A stretch of 64,000 nucleotides of DNA, taken from positions 3,348,001 to 3,412,000 of the forward strand of contig NZ_CP097263.1 in NCBI RefSeq assembly GCF_028622115.1. The letters run 5' to 3'. The translations under genes and the position numbers were made by a program. Below the pieces are notes generated by a model that was given only the letters and a program-made list of their open reading frames with translations, did not search any database and had not been told where the DNA came from. This document shows, in pieces, positions 8,171 through 16,827 of this stretch. Source of the stretch: Kutzneria chonburiensis (lineage in GTDB: Bacteria > Actinomycetota > Actinomycetes > Mycobacteriales > Pseudonocardiaceae). The stretch's first letter is position 1. Each line of letters opens with the position of its first letter.

Positions 8171-9489
8171 GACGTCAGCAGTTCACGGATGCGACCGTCC
8201 AACACCGCACCGGCCTTGTGCTGGCGCAGGGTCCGCTGGTAGCGGCCGAGGATGCTGGTGATGTCGAGCGTCCGCTTCTCGGACTCGAGGGTGAACACGG
8301 GGGCGATCGCGGCGGCGGCGCCGTCGGGGTCGCCGAGACCAAGGCGGGCCATGGACAGGTAGATGTGGGAGATGGCGGCCCGGTCGTAACTCCAGCCGGG
8401 GCGGCTGGGGTCGGCGAAGCCCTCGGCGGCGGCATGGGCGTGGTGCTCGCCGGCCCGCAGGGCCTGGCCGTCTTTGGGCAGCGCCATGTAGACCTCGGCG
8501 ACGTAGCTCAACCGGGCCGGTCCGACATTGGTGTCGTCGTAGCCGAGCAGGTCGTCCACGTCGTCGGTGACGAGCCGGTGCCAGCGAAGGTCGGCCCGGC
8601 GCAGCGCCTGCTGGGCGCTGGAGACCTGGTGCGTGTGGGCCAGCACGCGGGCGGCGCGCAGCGGCAGCAGCACCGACATGATGCCGGCCGTGTGCGCGCT
8701 GAAGGCAACGCCGGCGTTGGCGTACCGCAACGCCTCTTCGTAGCGGCCGGCCCAGAACGCGGTCAGCGACTGGATGTTGCGGATCAGCGCGCACAGGCCA
8801 GGATGCTCGGCGCGCTGGGCGAAGGCGAAGGCCGCCTCGGCCTGCCGCAGCGCCGTGGCGGTATCGCCGCGGTCGTGGCTGGCGCTGGCCAACAGGTACC
8901 CGGTCAGCCCGGCGTAGAAGTACAGCCGGCGTGTGTGCACGCGCGACAGCTTGGCGTGCACCAGGTTCACCGCGGCCAGGTGCACGGTCGCCAGCCGCTC
9001 CAGGATCGGCTCGGCCGATTCACGCACGTAGCTGGTGGCCAGTTCGCGCACCGCGCCGTCGAGCCAGGCCAGCACCTCCGAGCCCGAGGACGTCAGCGTC
9101 ACCTCGGCGATCTCGGTCGACCGCTCGCAGGTCGCGGCCAGTATCTCCGACCGGCTGTCGGCCGACCGGATCTGGGCCCCGGCCGGCTGGTGGCCGCGGC
9201 GCAGGTCCTCGACCCGGTCGCGGGCGGCCAGCAGGTCCCGTCTCAGCCGCGGCGGTATGTCGCACAGGTCGACCAGCACGGCGAACCGGTCCCGGCTGGC
9301 CAGTGTCCGCCCGTTGAGATAGTTGCCGCAGGTGGCGTGCGACCAGCCGGTGCGCTTGGCCACATCACGGTACGTGACCGCGCCGCCGCCGGTCTCCCGC
9401 AGCAGCTTGCGCAGCAGCGCACCCAGATCCTGCGTGGTCTGGACCAGTGCCGCGACCGTCGTGATGTCCTCCTGCATAAGCGCCGCCAC
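8167..9489 (-). CDS. XRE-family regulator with long helical sensor domain
   Basis: 440 residues from a GTG preceded by GGGGAG at a suitable distance. Residues about 20-85 form a helix-turn-helix (TYRDVAKRTGWSHATCGNYL). The remaining ~350 residues are alanine-rich helices resembling degenerate TPRs (for example LRQAEAAFAFAQRAEHPG), as in actinobacterial XRE regulators that sense a peptide or protein partner. No enzymatic motif is seen. It converges on the sigma-factor gene, and the next gene upstream (SARP, divergent) is about 400 bases away. The target is unknown. Confidence 0.85.
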   Translation of the reverse strand: MAALMQEDITTVAALVQTTQDLGALLRKLLRETGGGAVTYRDVAKRTGWSHATCGNYLNGRTLASRDRFAVLVDLCDIPPRLRRDLLAARDRVEDLRRGHQPAGAQIRSADSRSEILAATCERSTEIAEVTLTSSGSEVLAWLDGAVRELATSYVRESAEPILERLATVHLAAVNLVHAKLSRVHTRRLYFYAGLTGYLLASASHDRGDTATALRQAEAAFAFAQRAEHPGLCALIRNIQSLTAFWAGRYEEALRYANAGVAFSAHTAGIMSVLLPLRAARVLAHTHQVSSAQQALRRADLRWHRLVTDDVDDLLGYDDTNVGPARLSYVAEVYMALPKDGQALRAGEHHAHAAAEGFADPSRPGWSYDRAAISHIYLSMARLGLGDPDGAAAAIAPVFTLESEKRTLDITSILGRYQRTLRQHKAGAVLDGRIRELLTS

Positions 9490-9890
9490 GTCTACTCCCC
9501 AGTGACCGTTGGTAAGTGTTGTGCAAGGTTGTCCAAGATATGCCCCCGGCGCCGGGCGCAGCTACGACAGTTCGGTTGTAGCGGTTCGACGATTGGGTGA
9601 CCGGAATGACAGCGACAACCACCGAGAACAGTGCCGGCCGGAAACGCCAGTGCCGCCTGGGCATGACGTGATGGACAAAGAGGCACATCGCCGGAAATCA
9701 CTGGCCATCGACGGCAACTACCTGCACGGGAACCGCATCGGTCACGGAAAGTATCGAGACGCTCACCGGGAAGTCACGGGATTCGCCACACCAGTTGCTT
9801 TCACTGGACAAGGAAATACGGGGTAGCAAATCCCCTTCCTTCAGCAAATTTTCAGATTCCCGGCGAGTGGCGTTACGGCATTTGGGGGCA
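9490..9890. other. 400-base divergent intergenic region
   Basis: Between the divergent XRE and SARP starts. It is less GC-rich than its surroundings. Short open frames on both strands lack plausible starts or coding-type third-position bias, so I call no gene. It should hold both promoters. A weak dyad CTAC-N11-GTAG lies near 9561, and GGGGG just before 9891 serves as the SARP ribosome site. Confidence 0.5.
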
Positions 9891-11804
9891 ATGATGGAGT
9901 TTCGGGTGCTCGGCCCGGTCGAGTTGCACGCCGGTGGAAAACCGGTCGATATCGGACCGCCACGCCAGCGCGCGGTGCTGGCCGCGCTGTCGGTCGACGT
10001 CGGCCGCCCCGTGCTGCCCGGCACCATGATCGACCGGGTCTGGGGCCAGGAGCCGCCCGACGGCGTCCGGCACGGTCTGCACGTCTACGTCGCGCGGATC
10101 CGCCGTGTGCTGCGCCAGGCCGACCCCTCGACCGCGACCAGCCTGGTCCGCCGGTCCGGCGGCTACGTCCTGGACGTCGACCCGGACCAGGTCGACATGC
10201 ACCGCTTCGCCCGCCTGGTCCAGCAGTCACGGGATCCCGCGTGCCGCGATCTGGATCGCGTAACCCTGCTGCGCCAGGCGATGCGGCTCTGGCGCGACAC
10301 GCCGCTGGCCGATCTGCCCGGGCTGTGGGTGGAGCAGGTGCGGCAGACCCTCGTGCAGCAGCGGCTGGACACCGCCGTGGCGTGGGCCCAGGCCGAGGTC
10401 GCCGTCGGCGGCGCGGCGGCGACCATCCCCACGCTGACCGAGCTCGTCGGCGAGCATCCGCTGGTGGAGAGCCTGGCGGCGGCGTTGATGCGAGCCCATC
10501 ACGCCACCGGTAATACCGAAGAGGCTTTGACCTCTTACACCAGCATGAGACAGCGGCTGGTCGAGGCGCTCGGCATCGAGCCGGGGGCCGAGCTGAAGGC
10601 CCTGCACCAGCAGGTGCTGCGCGCCGACCTGGACGAGCCCGCCGCCCGACCCCCAGCACTGTCCACAGCGCTGTCCACCACCCGATCCGTCGCCCCATCC
10701 ATCGCACTGTCCCTTCCGGACAGTCCGGTGCCGGCCCAGCTGCCGATGGACGTGCCCGGTTTCAGCGGGCGCGGCGCCGAGCTCGGGCAGCTGGACGCCT
10801 TGCTGACGCAGGCGGAAGGCGTCGGCGTGTCGGTGGTGTCCGGCACCGCCGGCGTCGGCAAGACGGCGTTGGCCGTGCACTGGGCCCATCGGGTGCGATC
10901 GTCCTTTCCGGACGGTCAGCTGTGCGTCGATCTTCGCGGGTTCGCCCCGGACAGCTCGGCCACTCCCGACGAGGTGATCGGCGGTTTCCTGGAGGCGCTG
11001 GGCGTGGCCCGGCACCGGGTACCGGCCACGTTGGCCGATCGGGCCGCGCTGTACCGGAGCATGTTGAGCGGTCGGCGGATGCTGGTAGTGCTGGACAACG
11101 CGCGGGACGCGCAGCAGGTGCGGCCGCTGCTGCCCGGGTCGCCGGGCTGCCTGGTGCTGGTGACCAGCCGTCATCAGCTGCCGGGGCTGGTCGCGCACGG
11201 CGCGCGTCCGCTCGTGCTGGACCTGCCCAGCCCGGACGAGGCGCGGGAGATGATGATCCGTCGTCTCGGCGTCACCGATCGCGGCACGCTCGACGAGATC
11301 ATCGCGTTGTGCGCGCGGCTGCCGCTGGCGCTGTCCATCTCCGCTGCCCGTGCCACCACCCGGCCCCATGTGCCGCTGCGGGCCCTGGCCGACGAGCTGC
11401 GCCGGACCAGCGGCTCCTTGGCCGCGTTCGTCGGCGACGACGAGGCCACCAACGTCCGCGCCGCGCTCTCATGGTCGTACCGAGCTTTGAGCCCCGAGGC
11501 CGCCACCCTGTTCCGGCGGCTGAGCCAGCACCCGGGGCCCGAGTTCACCGTCGCCTCGGCCGCCGCGCTCAGTGGCTCGTCGCCGGCCCGGGCCCGGCGG
11601 CTGCTCACCGAGCTCGCCCACGCCCATCTCGTCACCGAGCAGAACCCCGGCCGCTACGCCATGCACGACCTGCTTCGCGCGTACGCCATCGAGCAGGCCC
11701 ACAAGGTCGACGTCGATGCCGACCGGCAGGCCGCCCTGCTCCGCATGCTCGACTCCGACCCCGAGACCCTCGGCTTCGGCATCAGGGCCGGCCGGCCTCG
11801 CTGA
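9891..11804 (+). CDS. SARP/AfsR-family regulator lacking TPR domain
   Basis: 637 residues from ATG 9891, 3 bases after a GGGGG run. The order is: OmpR-type winged helix (about 1-95, EFRVLGPVELHAGGKPVDIG), bacterial transcriptional activation domain (about 100-245), linker, then an NB-ARC ATPase with P-loop GTAGVGKTA near 318, VVLDNARDAQQV, TSRHQLPGL and a winged helix ending at YAMHDLLRAYA. AfsR proteins normally continue into several hundred residues of TPR; here the protein stops about 35 residues later, so the sensor part is missing. SARPs activate secondary-metabolite operons by binding direct repeats near -35. The last 23 bases overlap the convergent MmyB-like gene. Confidence 0.9.
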   Translation: MMEFRVLGPVELHAGGKPVDIGPPRQRAVLAALSVDVGRPVLPGTMIDRVWGQEPPDGVRHGLHVYVARIRRVLRQADPSTATSLVRRSGGYVLDVDPDQVDMHRFARLVQQSRDPACRDLDRVTLLRQAMRLWRDTPLADLPGLWVEQVRQTLVQQRLDTAVAWAQAEVAVGGAAATIPTLTELVGEHPLVESLAAALMRAHHATGNTEEALTSYTSMRQRLVEALGIEPGAELKALHQQVLRADLDEPAARPPALSTALSTTRSVAPSIALSLPDSPVPAQLPMDVPGFSGRGAELGQLDALLTQAEGVGVSVVSGTAGVGKTALAVHWAHRVRSSFPDGQLCVDLRGFAPDSSATPDEVIGGFLEALGVARHRVPATLADRAALYRSMLSGRRMLVVLDNARDAQQVRPLLPGSPGCLVLVTSRHQLPGLVAHGARPLVLDLPSPDEAREMMIRRLGVTDRGTLDEIIALCARLPLALSISAARATTRPHVPLRALADELRRTSGSLAAFVGDDEATNVRAALSWSYRALSPEAATLFRRLSQHPGPEFTVASAAALSGSSPARARRLLTELAHAHLVTEQNPGRYAMHDLLRAYAIEQAHKVDVDADRQAALLRMLDSDPETLGFGIRAGRPR

Positions 11805-12630
11805 CCCGCGAGGCCAACTCCCGCAGCGCGTCGTGCGACGGCGAGCCGGACTGAGCGGTCCACGTGAACAACTGCTGGACCGGATCGGCGGTGGACACCA
11901 ACGCCGCCCAGTCGAGGGTCAGGTCGCCGACGACCGGGTGCCGCACCTGATTCGTGCCGGCGCCGCGGACGGCGACCTGATGCTCGGTCCACCAAAGCCG
12001 GAAGTCCTTGTCCCGTGCGGAAAGCTCCTCGACCAGGGCCACCAGCTCGGGGTCGTCGGGGTCCTGGGCGGCCTCCCGCCGCAGCTGGGCGACGCCGTTG
12101 CGAGCGGCGTAGTCCCACTGCGGATAGCGGCCCCGCACGGTCGGGTCACAGAAGACCAGGCGGACGAAGTTCCGGTGCGGCACGGGCAGACGGCCGAAGT
12201 CGGTGAACAACGCGGCGGCCATGGGGTTCCAGGCCAGGATGTCGGTCCGGCGGCCCAGAACCACCGCCGGGGTGGTGGTGAGGTCGTCGAGCAGCCGAAG
12301 CAGCTGCGGCTGGGGCTGCTGCGGGGCGGGCCGGTCAGGACGCTGTTCACGGCCGGACAGCTCGAAGACGTAGTCGCGTTCGTCGGCGCTGAGGCGGAGG
12401 ACCTGGGCGAGCGCGGACAGGACCTCGACGGATGCGCGACGGCGGCCCTGCTCGAGGCGTGTGTAGAAATCGGTGCTGATGGACGCGAGGGCGGCCACTT
12501 CCTCCCGGCGCAGGCCGCGGACCCGCCGCCGATGGCCGGTGCCGGGCAGCCCGACGTCCTCCGGACTCAGCTCGCTGCGTCGTGCCTGGAGGAAATCCCC
12601 CAGCTCGCTGCGGTGCGCGTCACCGGTCAT
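11782..12630 (-). CDS. MmyB-like XRE transcriptional regulator
   Basis: 282 residues. An N-terminal helix-turn-helix spans about 8-85 (RRVRGLRREEVAALASIS, DFYTRLEQGRR), followed by the MmyB-like ligand-binding domain (about 105-270) with LLDDLTTTPAVVLGRRTDIL and AWNPMAAALF, which in relatives is a PAS-like pocket for small hydrophobic ligands. These regulators typically sit divergently from the gene they control; here that is the small membrane-protein gene at 12773. The 3' end overlaps the SARP gene by 23 bases in convergent orientation. Identification is firm; ligand and target are inferred. Confidence 0.93.
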   Translation of the reverse strand: MTGDAHRSELGDFLQARRSELSPEDVGLPGTGHRRRVRGLRREEVAALASISTDFYTRLEQGRRRASVEVLSALAQVLRLSADERDYVFELSGREQRPDRPAPQQPQPQLLRLLDDLTTTPAVVLGRRTDILAWNPMAAALFTDFGRLPVPHRNFVRLVFCDPTVRGRYPQWDYAARNGVAQLRREAAQDPDDPELVALVEELSARDKDFRLWWTEHQVAVRGAGTNQVRHPVVGDLTLDWAALVSTADPVQQLFTWTAQSGSPSHDALRELASRVSEAGRP

Positions 12631-12772
12631 GGCCGAAATCTAACACCGGCCAGGGTGGGCCTGAGCTGTCCCTGGACAACCCGGTCGGGGGACAACAACA
12701 GCCCATTTCGGACATCGACAACGGGTGCCAGGCTGGACGACGAGCCACAGATCCGCCGCCAAAGGAGAACCA

Positions 12773-13315
12773 GTGAGCACCGGCACGGCTGCTGTCGACG
12801 GGGGCATCGCGCCCGCCCTGCGACGGCTGTACTTCACCCGATTCGGCTTCGCCATCGTCTGGGCCGGCCTGCTGGTCCTCACCGGAGCCGGCATCACCCC
12901 GCTCAGCGGCACGCTGCTGGTGCTCTACCCGCTGTTCGACGTGGCCGCCGCGGTGGTCGACGCCCGCTCGGCCCGGCAGAAGCCCCCGGCCGGCCTGTAC
13001 GTCAACATCGCGATCAGCCTGCTCGCCGCGATCGGCCTGGCCATCGCCCTCTCGTCCGGCATTCCCGGCGTGCTCCGGGTCTGGGGCGCCTGGGCCGTGC
13101 TGTCCGGCCTGATCCAACTGGCCGTGGGGCTCACCCGCCGCCGCCTCGGCGGGCAGTGGCCGATGATCATCAGCGGTGCCATCTCCACGGTCGCCGGCAG
13201 CTCGTTCTTCCTCCAGGCCGGCCAGTCGGGCACCGGACTGTCCACAGTGGCCGGTTACGCCACGCTCGGCGGCATCTTCTTCCTCGTGTCCGCCCTCCGG
13301 CTCAAGACCGCCTGA
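12773..13315 (+). CDS. Small multi-span membrane protein, HdeD/DUF308-like
   Basis: 180 residues from a GTG with an excellent AAAGGAG site 5 bases upstream; the longer frame from 12725 lacks one. It has five or six hydrophobic segments separated by short charged loops (RRLYFTR, DARSARQKPP, TRRRLGGQWP), consistent with an integral inner-membrane protein related to DUF308/HdeD. No catalytic residues are seen. It diverges from the MmyB-like regulator, its probable repressor, and is followed at once by a strong hairpin terminator. The biochemical role is unknown. Confidence 0.85.
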   Translation: MSTGTAAVDGGIAPALRRLYFTRFGFAIVWAGLLVLTGAGITPLSGTLLVLYPLFDVAAAVVDARSARQKPPAGLYVNIAISLLAAIGLAIALSSGIPGVLRVWGAWAVLSGLIQLAVGLTRRRLGGQWPMIISGAISTVAGSSFFLQAGQSGTGLSTVAGYATLGGIFFLVSALRLKTA

Positions 13316-13349
13316 CCGAAGGCGGTGGAGAAGTCTCCACCGCCTTCGG
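13316..13349. terminator. Bidirectional hairpin terminator
   Basis: A perfect 15-bp stem (CCGAAGGCGGTGGAG, 13316-13330, with its complement at 13335-13349) and a 4-base loop. It starts at the base after the membrane-protein stop and ends 5 bases before the stop of the convergent sialidase-like gene, so it can serve both. There is no long T-tract, as is common in actinomycetes. Confidence 0.85.
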
Positions 13350-13354
13350 CCCGC

Positions 13355-14782
13355 CTAGAAGGCCACGGTCGTCAGCCGGTCGGACCGTGCCTGGACCTCA
13401 GACGCGGTACCGGCACGCACGGTGCCGCCGGTGATCGCCAGCCCGCCGGTCGGCGCGAACATGCCCATCGCGAACGTCGTCCCGGTGGGTGCCGACGCGA
13501 TCGGGAAGACCGGGAAGGCGTTGCCGCCGGCCCGGACCGATGTCGAGATGTAGTCGCCGAACATCCGACCCTGTGACGTGTTGGGCAGCCACGACAGCGT
13601 CATCGGCCCGGCGAGCTGGGTGGCGGCGCTCCAACTCGTGCCGCCGTTGGTCGACGAGATGAAGCCGACGTCCAACCGGCAGGTCGACGCGGTGCAGTTC
13701 GAGGTGGGATAGAAGTAGTAGGTCAGGCCGATCCGGGCGGTCGCGCCGGCCGTCGACGGGTCGACGCCGATGCCGGGCACGAAGTGGTCGACCGTGCTGG
13801 TGGTGGCGTCGATCGGGACCCGCGTCGGGGTGGTCCACGTGGTGCCGTTGGTCGACTTGCTCAGCACGATGTCGTTGGCCGGGCAGCCCGACCGGAACCG
13901 GCAGTCCGACCACGCCACGTAGGCCGTGCCGGCGGAGTCGATCTCCGCCGAGGGCAGTGCCTCGGTGCGGATGTTGCCGGCGTCGGTGTGCCGGTTGACG
14001 CTGGCCACCAGCACCGTGCTGCTCCAGCTCGCCCCGCCGTTGGTCGAGGTGAACGAGCGGATCTGGTCGTTGAGCGACAGGTACGGCACGACCACGGTGC
14101 CGTTGGGTCGCACGATCGGCTGGCCGCCGAGGCCGGTGGCGTTGTTGCCGGTGGCCCGGGCCGGGCCCCAGGTCAGGCCGCCGTCGGTGGAGGTCTTCAT
14201 CCGCAGTGCGTCACCGGAGCTGGTGATGTCGTACTCGGTGTAGCAGTTGCCGAAGAACGGGCTGGTCGAGGTGTTGTCGCAGACGATCCAGTTCTTGTCG
14301 TTCGACCCGGTGGCCGTGGTGACCGGGTTGCCCCAGGCCAGGCCGCCGTTGGTGGAGCGGCTGGTCAGCACCGGCGTGCCGGGGCAGTTCACGCCCAGCG
14401 AGGAGATGAGCCAGACGTTGTGCTTGGCGTCGAACGCGACCGAGGCGTCGCTGATCTGACCGCACGGGCCGCCGGAATTGCCGGTGGTGGCCGGCAGGAA
14501 GCCCTGGGTCCAGCTGGCCCCGCCGTTGGTGGACGTGGCGAACCCGATGTTGGACGAGCCGCCGCCCGAGACCCGGCCGACCTGGAACGCCGACACGATC
14601 GTGTTGCCGAAGGCGAACGTGTCCGGCTCGACCTCGGTGCGGTGCTGGGCCTGCGTGTCGGTGAACGGGTCGGTGCTGACCTGGGTGACCGCGACGTTGG
14701 CCGAGGCCGGACCGGCCGTGGCCAGCAGGGCGGCGATGACGACGGGCGGCAGCAGGATGACGGTGCGGAACCTTCGAGGCAT
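13355..14782 (-). CDS. Secreted sialidase/BNR-repeat beta-propeller protein
   Basis: 475 residues from the ATG at 14782, which has a GAAGGTGAT site; the frame extends further upstream without one. Residues 1-28 are a Sec signal peptide (basic MPRRFR, hydrophobic core, ASA cleavage). The mature protein carries repeated Asp-box/BNR motifs: STNGGASW (three times), STNGGLAW, STDGGLTW and STNGTTW, spaced as in sialidase-fold propellers. The catalytic arginine triad of true sialidases cannot be assigned from sequence alone, so extracellular glycan binding or hydrolysis is open. It is one of several secreted proteins encoded in tandem on this strand. Confidence 0.88.
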   Translation of the reverse strand: MPRRFRTVILLPPVVIAALLATAGPASANVAVTQVSTDPFTDTQAQHRTEVEPDTFAFGNTIVSAFQVGRVSGGGSSNIGFATSTNGGASWTQGFLPATTGNSGGPCGQISDASVAFDAKHNVWLISSLGVNCPGTPVLTSRSTNGGLAWGNPVTTATGSNDKNWIVCDNTSTSPFFGNCYTEYDITSSGDALRMKTSTDGGLTWGPARATGNNATGLGGQPIVRPNGTVVVPYLSLNDQIRSFTSTNGGASWSSTVLVASVNRHTDAGNIRTEALPSAEIDSAGTAYVAWSDCRFRSGCPANDIVLSKSTNGTTWTTPTRVPIDATTSTVDHFVPGIGVDPSTAGATARIGLTYYFYPTSNCTASTCRLDVGFISSTNGGTSWSAATQLAGPMTLSWLPNTSQGRMFGDYISTSVRAGGNAFPVFPIASAPTGTTFAMGMFAPTGGLAITGGTVRAGTASEVQARSDRLTTVAF

Positions 14783-15014
14783 GGTGCCATCACCTTCTTC
14801 GGCGTAGCGGAATCGCCGCGGGCGACCGCGGCGGGCGGCGAGGGCCGCGAACCATGGCTCCACGCCTATCCAGCCACAAATCCGACCACGGGAAAAGCCG
14901 CCGGGTGGCTCACACCGAAGGTCGGTCCACTGAGGACGGAGGGACGGTGCGGCGGTCAGCTAGGTGACGGCGGTCAGACCCGCCGGGACCAGCGGCCCGG
15001 CGGGTCCGCCGTCC

Positions 15015-16154
15015 TCAGCCGACGGTCACCGCGGTGTCGTCGAGCACGAACGAGGTCTGCTTGACCGAGTCCTCGGTGCCGGTGAACGTCACCGTCACGG
15101 TCTGCCCCTGATACGCCGACAGGTCAACGGAATGCCGCACGTAGCCCGAGGCCGCGTCCTTGTTGGAGTACGTGGCCAGCGTGGAACCGTTGACCTGCAC
15201 GGTCAGGGTGTCGTACGCGGTCGTGGTCGGTTCCGCGGTGTCGACGTGCAGCCAGTAGCTCAGCGTGTACGTCGTGCAGCCGCTGGGCACCGCGACCTGC
15301 TGGGACACCGTGTCCGTATGGGCGGAGCCGTAGCCGTCCATCCACGCGTCGTAGCTACCCGAGTGAGCCGGCTCGCTGGAACTGTTGTTGATCACGCCGC
15401 TGCTGGTCGTCCACGGCGACGCGCTGCCGGTCTCGAAGCCGGGGTTGCCCAGCAGCTGCGCTGCCGTGCACCCGCCTCCCCCACCGCCGAACTGGACGTC
15501 GAGCACCGAGTGCAGCTCGATGCCGTTGGGGGCGACGCCGGTCTGGCCGTGCAGGAAGTCGAAGAAGCCGACGCCGGTGATCGTCACCGGCACGTTGGCC
15601 GTCTTGAAGGAACTGGTCGGGGTGTACTTGGCGGTGAACTCGGAGCGCGCTTTCTGGACGCTGGACGCCAATGGGCTGCCGGCGCCGACGCAGGCCGGGT
15701 CGGGGATCTCGGCGATCATGGTGTGCCCGGCGCCGTCGGACAGCACCAGGTGGAAGTCGGAGTCGGTCTCCAACTTGTACTGGGTGAGCGTGGCCGACAG
15801 CCGGAACACGGTCGTCTCGGTCGGCTGGACGCGGTTGTTGGCCGGCAGGCTCGCCGGTGCGGGCAACGACGTCAGCGACGCGATGGTGCTGGTGCTGGTG
15901 GACTGCAGGGTGATCTTGCCGGCGTCCGCGTCGGTACCGGTCTTGACCGCCCACCGCTCCACGCCGCAGCTCGCGGTGACGGCCGCCGGATTGGCGACGA
16001 CCTCCTCGTTCTCCTCGTCGCCGCCGACGGAATTGGCCTGCCAGGAGTCGGGATCATGGGACGGGTCGGCGCCGCTGGCCGGGATGGTCAATCCCAGCAC
16101 CGCGACGCAGGCGATGGTGGACAGCAGGGCGAGAGTTCTTCTCGGTGTAGGCAC
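15015..16154 (-). CDS. Secreted protein with C-terminal carbohydrate-binding-like domain
   Basis: 379 residues from a GTG with AGGGAGG upstream. A signal peptide ends near ASGA (residue ~29). The N-terminal domain (about 35-225) ends in [21 protein letters not shown], a conserved motif I recall from secreted actinobacterial proteins without known activity. A Gly-rich linker (GGGGGG) leads to a C-terminal jelly-roll-like module (about 240-379) opening with [10 protein letters not shown] and closing with SFVLDDTAV, the pattern of carbohydrate-binding or adhesion modules. It is probably released or wall-associated. The stop lies 232 bases before the next start, so it is likely separately transcribed. 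Confidence 0.83.
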   Translation of the reverse strand: MPTPRRTLALLSTIACVAVLGLTIPASGADPSHDPDSWQANSVGGDEENEEVVANPAAVTASCGVERWAVKTGTDADAGKITLQSTSTSTIASLTSLPAPASLPANNRVQPTETTVFRLSATLTQYKLETDSDFHLVLSDGAGHTMIAEIPDPACVGAGSPLASSVQKARSEFTAKYTPTSSFKTANVPVTITGVGFFDFLHGQTGVAPNGIELHSVLDVQFGGGGGGCTAAQLLGNPGFETGSASPWTTSSGVINNSSSEPAHSGSYDAWMDGYGSAHTDTVSQQVAVPSGCTTYTLSYWLHVDTAEPTTTAYDTLTVQVNGSTLATYSNKDAASGYVRHSVDLSAYQGQTVTVTFTGTEDSVKQTSFVLDDTAVTVG

Positions 16155-16302
16155 TTCGGCCTCCCTGAGGTGGTGACGGCAGGGTCGCCGGACCGGCTCG
16201 GTGGATAGAGTCCGGCGTTGACATGACGGCAACACGGCCGCAGCCGCCGTTCAACCGCCGATCGTGGGGTCCAGCGACGTGACCCGGACAACCAACCAGA
16301 AT

Positions 16303-16806
16303 TCACCGCGGCGGCACGGTGATTGTCAGTGTGGCCTCGAGAATCGGGCCGGTCGGGCTGACCGGGCCGGCCTGCAACGTGACTTCCGTCGAGCCCGCAC
16401 GCAGCGCGCGAATCGACGTCGTCGACGACCCGTCGGGCTCGATGCTGACGTCGCCGAGCGCCACGACCGCGCCGTCCGGCGATCGCTGCACGGACCACGG
16501 ATGCCCGTTCGTGTGCGCCAGCGACACCGTGACCACAACGCCGGCCACCGCGCACACCGTCCGCCGTAGCTCGGTGAGTTCGATCCGGACCGTGGCGTCG
16601 TGGGTGAAACAGGCCGCCGGCTCGGTCTCCGACGTGGGCGTCGGCAACGGGGCGCTGGTCGGCCTCGGCTGGGCGGTCGGGGACGGCGTGACGGACATGG
16701 TCGTCACGCCGCCCCCGGAGCAACCGGAGATCATCAGTGCGAGCAGTGATGCGGCCACCACGGCGCGCATCCGATTGGTCTGCACGTCAGCTTGGACGTA
16801 GCGCAC
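16303..16806 (-). CDS. Putative lipoprotein
   Basis: 167 residues from the GTG at 16806; the ATG at 16770 (MRAVVAASLL) is an alternative. A lipoprotein signal ends in LMISGC, so Cys would be lipidated and the protein anchored outside the membrane. A Ser/Thr/Pro-rich linker (TPSPTAQPRPTSAPLPTPTS) follows, then a ~100-residue beta-rich domain resembling bacterial Ig-like folds (SSTTSIRALRAGSTEVTLQ). The start is 21 bases after the stop of the upstream propeller gene, suggesting cotranscription. No enzymatic motif is visible. Function is unknown. Confidence 0.8.
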   Translation of the reverse strand: MRYVQADVQTNRMRAVVAASLLALMISGCSGGGVTTMSVTPSPTAQPRPTSAPLPTPTSETEPAACFTHDATVRIELTELRRTVCAVAGVVVTVSLAHTNGHPWSVQRSPDGAVVALGDVSIEPDGSSTTSIRALRAGSTEVTLQAGPVSPTGPILEATLTITVPPR

Positions 16807-16827
16807 CGCGTCGCCGGTTGCCTTTCG

